A DNA stretch of 39,754 nt from Fragilaria crotonensis (taxonomy: Eukaryota; Bacillariophyta; Fragilariophyceae; Fragilariales; Fragilariaceae): positions 1 to 39,754 of the forward strand of contig JAKSYS010000593.1 in NCBI GenBank assembly GCA_022925895.1, read 5' to 3'. The notes under the pieces were generated by a model. That model searched no databases. It saw nothing but the letters and a program-made list of their open reading frames with translations, and had not been told where the DNA came from. Shown piece after piece: positions 33,324 to 39,754 of this stretch (its first letter is position 1; every line of letters starts with the position of its first letter). Position numbers and translations under genes: made by a program.

Positions 33324-34422
33324 GGTTGCTTACCTAATGATCTCGACAATGCCTGGCTCTTTTGATACATTTTTTGTGTGAGAAAGCCCGCGTATTTGGT
33401 TTCGAATGAGGGCGTACGTTGTACGTAGTCGTGTTACACACGACGTCTTACACGTTTGTGTACAATTGTAGTATACTCGGAGTACTTCATACAAGAGTGT
33501 ACACAATAGTACTACTTCCTGTAACCCTCACGCGGTGATTGTAGTACTTCGTGTTTGCCACATGGTATTTGAATTGTGTAGTACGATGCTGTGTGTAGGT
33601 TGTACTTCTCACTTCCAGCTATGTACAGGTTTTGAATTCTTGCACTAGTAGTAGTACAAGTACTACAGGTAGTAGCTATCACACTTCTTTCTGTGACCCT
33701 CACATAGTACGCAGTGACTGTTGTACCAGGTACTTCATGTTTGCCACATGGTATTTAAAATTTTCAGTATGGTGCTGCATGTTGGTGGTACTTCTTAATT
33801 CCAGCTACGTACATGTTTCGAATTCTTGCGTCTGTGAGGTCAACATTCATTGTACATACATAGTACTATACTATGTATGTATAAATATTTATGAATCTCA
33901 ATACTGCTGTTGTTGTTCGTTAACGATGCTTAATGTCATACGCATTCTACGTAACGTCTAAGAGTTCAATTTTTATGTTGAAGTCCCACCACATGATAGT
34001 TGTATGTGTTTCATTTTTACTACACAACATAATACCATTCGTTAAGAAATGGATTAAGTGAGTTTGCAAAGATGCAACTTTTTCTCGTGTCTTGCCGCTA
34101 AGTACATTGAGATTAGTATCGTGTGCTTTCTCCCGAACATAAACTACTCACCTATGTATCTGACGCACCCACTTACGTTCTACAGATGTATACTGTGCTC
34201 GTATGTAAGCATGTACGGAGGCATATAAAGTCCCACATTGCAGTCTTGTTCAGGAGTGTACAATTCCCATGTCTGTATTTCATAGTAATCGCTGGCATGA
34301 CCACCACTAGGTCGCACGTACAGGTACTGTCCTCGTATGGTGTATTTTGCGATACCTTTTCCCGCAATTGCAACACACATCGTACCCTCGTTGCCATTTG
34401 CCATCGCAAATTACGATCTTTT
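33324..34422. other. GTAC-rich spacer with a degenerate duplication
   Basis: No gene is seen. GTAC occurs about 19 times in 33421-33900. A diverged direct duplication covers 33514-33643 and 33683-33829, sharing GTTTGCCACATGGTATTT and the GAATTCTTGC end. It lies upstream of gene copy 1, so it may include that gene's promoter. Confidence 0.5.
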
Positions 34423-35911
34423 GTTTCCATCCAGAAGCAATTGATTGTAAACGCAATAGCAAAGCGGCTATTCCAATTTTTGATCAGTGAGAGTTGAGAT
34501 CGGGTTTTGCAAGTGCTACTACCGATTCGTTTCCATCCAGAAGCAGTCGATTGTACGCGTGCTTCTGGGTTCCCGATCACAGTTCGTATACGCTATCGCA
34601 AAAGGGAGTCGTTTCCATCCGGAAACAGCCGAGTGCAGGTGCGACAGAGCAAATCAGCGCTTCCGCATTGTGCTTCTGATCCGTTTCGGTCCAGTCGTCG
34701 ATTGAACGACGAGGTGCAAGGTGCGACGTACTACGTAGTAAGTACGACGACGTGAGGTGCAAGGTGCGAGGTGCAACATACGTCATACTCAAGGTGCGAG
34801 GTGCACAGTTCGTATCCGCTATCGCTAATACGAGTCGTCGTTTCCATCAGGAAACAGCCGAGTGTAGGTACAACGAACCAAAGCGGCGCTTCTACGTTGT
34901 GCTTCTGATTCGTTTCCATCCAGAAACGGTCAATTGAACGACGAGGTGCAACGTACTACATACTACATAGGTGCGAGGTTCAAGGTGCGGCACACGTCGT
35001 GCTTCTGAGGTGTGAGGTGTGAGGTGAGACATACGTCATACTTCTGATTCGTTTCCATCCAGAAACGGTCAATTGAACGACTGAACGACGAGGTGCAAGG
35101 TGCAACGTACTACGTGAAGTGCAACGTGCATGGTGAACAGTTTGTATCTGCTATCGCAAAACACGAGTCGTTGTTTCCATCCGGAAACAGCCGAGTGTAG
35201 GTACGAACCAAAGCGGCGCTTCTACGTTGTGCTTCTGATTCGTTTCCATCCAGAAACGGTCAATTGAACGACGTGCGAGGTGCGAGGCGCAACGTGGTAC
35301 TACGTGAGGTGCAAGGTGCGAGGTGAACAGTTTGTATCTGCTATCGCAACGACTCGTCGTTTCCATCTGGAAACAGCCGAGTGTAGGTACGACGAACCAA
35401 AGCGGCGCTTCTACGTTGTGCTTCTGATTTGTTTCCATCCAGAAACGGTCAATTGAATGACGTGCGAGGTGCGAGGTGCGACGTGGTACTACGTGAGGTG
35501 CGAGGTGCGAGGTGAACAGTTTGTATCTGCTATCGCTTTCCTCATCGTTTCAATCAGGAATCAGCCGAGTGTAGGTACGACAAACCAAAGCGGCGCTTCT
35601 ACGTTGTGCTTCTGATTTGTTTCCATCCAGAAACGGTCAATTGAACGAGGTGCGACGTGCGAGGTGCGACGTGGTACTTCGTGAGGTGCGACGTGCGACG
35701 TGCAACGAGAATAGTTCGTATCTGCTATCGTTAAATACAAGTCGTCGTTTCCATCAGGAAATAGCCGAGTGGCTGTAGGCGCTTCCGCTTTGTGCTTCTG
35801 ATTCATTTCCATCCAGAAACGGTCAATTGTGCAACGAGGTGCGACTACGACTTCTGATTGTAACCTGAAAATACCTGATACAGTGCGTTCAATCTGTTTC
35901 CATCCAGAAAC
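34423..35911. repeat. Satellite array of about 190-bp units with a recurring hairpin motif
   Basis: About six units are recognisable from their starts CAGTTYGTATMYGCTATCG at about 34579, 34806, 35138, 35327, 35518 and 35713. Fifteen copies of GTTTCCATCxxGAAAC lie at 34423, 34529, 34611, 34840, 34912, 35051, 35173, 35242, 35359, 35431, 35547, 35619, 35747, 35805 and 35896. One version (GTTTCCATCAGGAAAC) is a perfect 6-bp stem with a 4-base loop. The other (GTTTCCATCCAGAAAC) has a 5-bp stem and is followed by GGTCAATTGAACGA. The units also carry runs of the heptamer GGTGCGA/GGTGCAA. Open frames across it (for example RFWMETNQKHNVEAP) are by-products of the repeat. Confidence 0.9.
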
Positions 35912-36375
35912 TGTTGATTGCACTTGTTGGGTATTTCTGCCACAAAGCGAAACTGTAGTAGCTGTGGCTGGAGTTGTACCAACGACTGGTAGTACCCTGC
36001 TTTCTTCGATGACAAGTCTGTCAAGTGGAGGTCGTATGAGTTCGGAATCTGTCCATCAGGGAGTGCAAATCTCTGATTTGTACATCTTAATTACAAGACG
36101 TTGTAAATGTTTCTGTAATGTTTCACCGAATGTTTCTTATATTCATATTTACAAGTTTCTACTTTTTTATTTACAATTCAAAATTAATATGTACAAAATG
36201 TAGAGAAATATTTGTTAAGTCGTACTCAGTTTTATTCATAGTTTATTGAGAAATATTCACAACTTCTTCTTCGGTTTCAGCTTGCTGCTACGACCAATTC
36301 TGGGGGGTTGCTATCTGTTTCAGTGCTGTACTGTGCGTTATTGTTTCTAAAGTTCTACTACCAGGTATCACGAAC
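35912..36375. other. Spacer, AT-rich
   Basis: Between the satellite and the 3' end of gene copy 2. GC falls sharply from 36070 to 36250. No coding or structured element recognised. Confidence 0.4.
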
Positions 36376-37994
36376 CTACACGGCTTCTTGAACTCTGTCG
36401 ACATCATCTTCTTCTGGAGCTGGTGGTTGCAGTTGTTGGTGCTGTGCATGGGCGATCAGGAGCTGCATATTGAATTCATTATACACAATTGTCGGTGCTG
36501 CGTTGACAACTTCTGCCTCGATGTTTTCTCCTTCCTGCATCTCGATTACGATCACCGTATGATTGTATCATTTTCCGAAGGAACCACTGATCGAACTCTT
36601 CGCCCCTTTCCCTTCTGTCGTTATAGACCAATACAGCCAGGTTATTGAAACGCTCCATTCCTTCCCTTGACCAACTTCGCTTGGTGCCCCTTGTTTTGCC
36701 CGTGTACCGTGGGTTAATGACTTCAGGTGCAGGTTCGTCGGCGGGCGGTCCATTTCTGTTAACCATCCATTCGTAATGCCATTGTTGCCAGTAATTTTCA
36801 AGACACAAGAGGAGGAATGCCTCATCTGTGACAGTGAACCACTCACTTAGATGTTTCTCGCACCTATTCTCCTTGAATTTGGTGGCTCCAACCACAGTCT
36901 TCAGCAAGTCGTCCAATAAGTCCATAGATTTCACCTCCAAAGCGTCATTTCTCAATGCTATGATTCGGTCCATGCTAAAGACTTCATTAAATCTGCCTTG
37001 GCAGTATAATATCTGTGTATCGAGAAGAAGGCAGCACACACTCAGGGTTAGAAGTTCAGAATTAAATGGTTGAATTGACGCCGCAACCATCTTACCTTGG
37101 AATACTGTTTTTATCTTCTTGATTGTGTTGTTCCTGTGCCTATATATCGACTCTTTCACTGTTTTTCCTTGCTCCCACCAGTTCTCAATATTACGATTGT
37201 CTACATCTAGCACCGCCGCCATGCATCGACAAATGGACATTTCGTTGTTGCTGAAATCTAGGTCGCCATCAGTCACAAACTTTGTTTGGGAACACATATT
37301 CCTTCACACACTTTTGAATTGCAAACTTATCCGCACTTCTTGCAACAGTGTTGCGTTGTCCTCCTTGTCCGCCTTGCTCTCCTCCTTGTTGCTCCGCCAC
37401 CTTGTATAGCAACTCCACCCCTCGTTGAGCAAGAAGCCTCACCAACAAAATCTTGTCCAAGGTTTGCAGGCATAACTGCTGCTGGTGCAGCATTTATGCC
37501 TACGCCTGCATAGGCACGGGCAGTAGCAACAGCTGCTGCTCCTGGTGCTGGAGCTTGCGCAGCAGTAGTAGTAGGAACACGTCGGGCACTGGCATGTGGA
37601 GCAGCACGGGAACGCCTCCTGCAGGGATATCAGGTGCTGATGGACCTGGTATCCCTGTAGCAGCACCAAACTGGCACGAGCAGCTGCACCTCTTGTGTTT
37701 GGTGATGGTATGACTGTTGAAACCGGCGCCGCCGCCACTCTGGCAGCTGAACCTCTTGTATTTGGTGATGGTATGACTGCTGTTGAAACCGATGCCGCCG
37801 CCTCTGGCAGCTGCACCTCTTGTATTTGGTGATGGTATGACTGCTGTTGAAACCGATGCCGCCGCTTCAGTGCTCACAGGAGTTGTCCGACTGTTTCCAG
37901 GTGCTACTCTGCTGCGCGTTATTCTTGCTGCTGCTGTACGTGGTGACTCATCAGGATATGGTTGTGGTCTTGCCTGGTTCCGCCGAGTATTCAC
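36376..37994 (-). pseudogene. Unknown-family gene, copy 2, frame-broken
   Basis: The ATG at 37994 opens MNTRRNQARPQPYPDESP, then Ala/Pro/Arg-rich sequence with three copies of an ASVSTAVIPSPNTRGAA repeat. A Gln/Gly-rich helix (ELLYKVAEQQGGEQGGQGG) and the longest intact segment (37297-36479) follow, with NNTIKKIKTVFQG, FTVTDEAFLLL, VNRNGPP, NPRYT, RSWSREGMERFNNL, VYNDRRERG and WFLRKM. After a one-base shift near 36570 the frame continues EMQEGENIEAEVVNAA and ends VDRVQEAV at the TAG 36376-36378. At least four shifts are seen. Against copy 1 the stretch from DEAF to RNG aligns without gaps (DEAF, LL, Y, W, RNG), then YT, WSxEGxxRFNxL and V..DR..R. Size, order and strand match copy 1, so the two are old duplicates; function unknown. 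Confidence 0.6.
37689..37870 (-). repeat. Three tandem units of 63-64 bp within gene copy 2
   Basis: Plus-strand units begin CCTCTTGTRTTTGGTGATGG at 37689, 37752 and 37816. The first spacing is 63 bp and the second 64 bp. The odd length breaks the reading frame exactly where the translated frame is seen to change. Confidence 0.85.
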
Positions 37995-39754
37995 GCCCTT
38001 TGTGCTGCACCTTGCGCATTACCCCCAGTAATCTTGTGCTCTGACGCAATGGGGACGACGACATCATGCACCGCAATGATATCAACACACAAATCCTCAC
38101 CTCCTTACCTTCTGCAGCTTGCAACAGCGGTTGGTAACCGTAGCAGAATTCAGCAATGTCACACTATATGGCACAACAAAGCTATGTTCTTTAATCCAGG
38201 TTTCAATGCATGCAACAACGCCTTCTTCTTACTAGAAGGCAAAAAGAGTAAGAGTAATCAAACTGGTGTGGTGACTTCTAGTGGTGGTGGCGACCTTTTG
38301 AATGGACTGATGCTGTGGTGGTGTTGTTGTACAATAATCTATGAATGAAAAAGTTCGTTCGTTTCTCAAATATGTATGTATCTTATATACTTTAATATTT
38401 ATATAATATAAATTAAAACTTATATACAAATGCAGAATAAACTGTTCAACGCATATTTAGATATACATTGGTGAAATGGCGAAGGCTTTGGTTTGAATGC
38501 TGCGAGATAAACATACAATTTCTTAAGTAGCTACGTTCAAAATATATATGATCAAGTGTACCGTTGTATTTTCATATTGTACTTTAAAACACATGGTGTT
38601 TATACCTTATACGCTACTAAACGCATATGTATGTACATGAATAGGCAGTCAAATATACAACAGCGAGTTTACCGCAGGCTCTCGCATGTCTCTGCAAAGG
38701 ACCTATATTTTTACTTAGAGGAATATGCGTTGCACAATGTTATACTCCTTAAAGTGTTCATATATGTGTATAAATAAGCAATACGTCCAACCGTTTATCT
38801 TCTTACGGATAGCCTCGTATGCTTTGACCTTCTTCGCTGCTGTACATTTGGTACTGAGGAACTATGTAGCAGGTAAAACACTTTTGCTAAGTAATTTTGA
38901 CCATGCGTCCCGTGATTTTCTCGTACGTAGTCGTAGTACATTTTGTACCACGGCTGTACTCGCCGAAAATGTCGTTCAGTATTTCAGCGAAATACACAAG
39001 TTTTGTTGATTTCAGGTCCTCACTGCAACAACACACCACAACACCAATTACAAGCAAGAACACTTCACAACAGTTGCTTTGTTGAAGTCTGCCATAGCTG
39101 ACGACAACAAAGCAAAGCACCCGCCATTTGAAAAAAACCACAAGCAACAGTTGCTTTGTTGAGGTCTGCCATATAGCTGGCGACAACAAATCTATCTTTG
39201 TTTCCACCTGATTATCATCGCTCTGTCCCTGCCATAGCTTGGACATATTTCTTTGCATGATCAGGAACTTCGACAACATTCGAATTTCAAGACGTGGGCG
39301 GACTTCAATTTGCAGATCCAGCGTGATGAACCTGGGAAATAACCCAAGAGTGTTAAGTGGATGAAGAGAATGACGGAGGTTTTGGCATGCCACGAGTTCG
39401 TACGGAGCGGAGTTTCCTGCCATCTCACTCAATGGCATTGAGGGTTGCCGTGAAGTGCATCTCTTCGGGGGCGAGAGTTGATGGAGCATCGATTCCAAGA
39501 GGCAATGACAAAAGGAAGGGCAAGGGCTGGCGATGACGGTTGTTTGTGTGCAACTCCTGTTCGATGGTTTAAGGAGGTTTCGGGCCTCAGTACAGGGTAT
39601 GTCAGCTCAATTCAATGGATGAGATGTTCCGAGCCCTGGGATGCGCGACGACCTTTCGGAATTCTTTCTGATGGACGCCATCCTCAATCAGAATTGTCAC
39701 CCCACGGAATGACGATGACGTCGCTGAACCCGACCCGACTCTGTTGTCATGGTG
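37995..39754. other. AT-rich spacer and unassigned right edge
   Basis: 38340-38830 is strongly AT-rich with an imperfect palindrome around ATTTATATAATATAAAT (38396-38412). A minus-strand frame at 38887-39498 (203 codons) and broken coding-like pieces at 39500-39754 (minus, for example TILIEDGVHQKEFRKVVAHP) may be fragments of an unrecognised gene or retroelement that continues past the window. A short inverted repeat and duplication lie at 39067-39190. Confidence 0.3.
39067..39190. repeat. Inverted repeat and 78-bp direct duplication
   Basis: TTGCTTTGTTG at 39074-39084 pairs with CAACAAAGCAA at 39105-39115 (11-bp perfect stem, 20-base loop). The motif CAGTTGCTTTGTTGARGTCTG recurs about 78 bp later at about 39149 with CGACAACAAA again downstream. 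Confidence 0.8.

Noticed and set aside
34423-35911. CRISPR-like array
   Set aside because: The short palindromic motif recurs at regular steps, but the DNA between copies is itself repeated, spacing is uneven (about 70-230 bp), and all other evidence is eukaryotic nuclear DNA.
34173-35923. Open frames across the satellite (RFWMETNQKHNVEAP type) as genes
   Set aside because: They arise from the repeat unit on either strand and in several frames, and end wherever a unit length is not a multiple of three.
38887-39498. 203-codon minus-strand frame as a gene
   Set aside because: It crosses the duplicated hairpin segment, its composition shifts midway, and competing coding-like pieces exist in other frames.

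Overview
The window looks like nuclear DNA of a photosynthetic stramenopile, most likely a diatom. Three things support this. A small gene at 15.1-15.8 kb has a bipartite plastid presequence with the ASAFAP motif typical of diatom plastid-targeted proteins. The Ty1/copia element at the left edge is of the type common in diatoms (protease motif DSHADTCVAG, long gag with no obvious zinc knuckle). The housekeeping genes are compact with few introns. I do not assign a species.

Layout. 1-6.48 kb: a full-length Ty1/copia LTR retrotransposon with essentially identical LTRs but a gag-pol reading frame broken many times by one-base shifts. 6.48-14.7 kb: a gene-free block with strong CpG depletion, interrupted by a 1.33-kb non-autonomous hAT-type DNA transposon (11904-13236) with a perfect 8-bp target duplication. 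15.1-24.85 kb: the gene-bearing island. It holds a small plastid-targeted protein (minus), TFIIH subunit TFB2/p52 (plus), a large PDZ + HEAT-repeat scaffold protein (minus, four exons) and the GTPase Ran (plus, one intron directly after the ATG). The first two genes diverge, TFB2 and the scaffold gene converge with only 15 bp between stop codons, and the scaffold gene and Ran diverge.

24.98-31.25 kb: no confident gene. It holds a 4 x 50-bp hairpin repeat behind Ran, a 68-bp tandem duplication, and a second CpG-depleted block (about 28.0-31.2 kb) with several small tandem arrays, including one encoding a Cys-rich repeat peptide. 31.6-38.0 kb: two related, frame-broken genes on the minus strand (31601-33323 and 36376-37994). 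They share a domain I cannot name (TV[ST]DEAF ... RNG ... WSxEGxxRFNxL). Between them lies a satellite array built from about 190-bp units carrying 15 copies of a GTTTCCATC-GAAAC hairpin motif. 38.0-39.75 kb: AT-rich spacer and an unassigned tail.

The well-supported genes are basic cell machinery (transcription/DNA repair, nuclear transport, a probable phosphatase-type scaffold, a plastid peptide) and do not form one pathway. The most unusual material is the paralogous unknown gene pair with its hairpin satellite, the CpG-depleted blocks beside a CpG-rich young retroelement, and the concentration of one-base frame breaks in repeat-type loci only.
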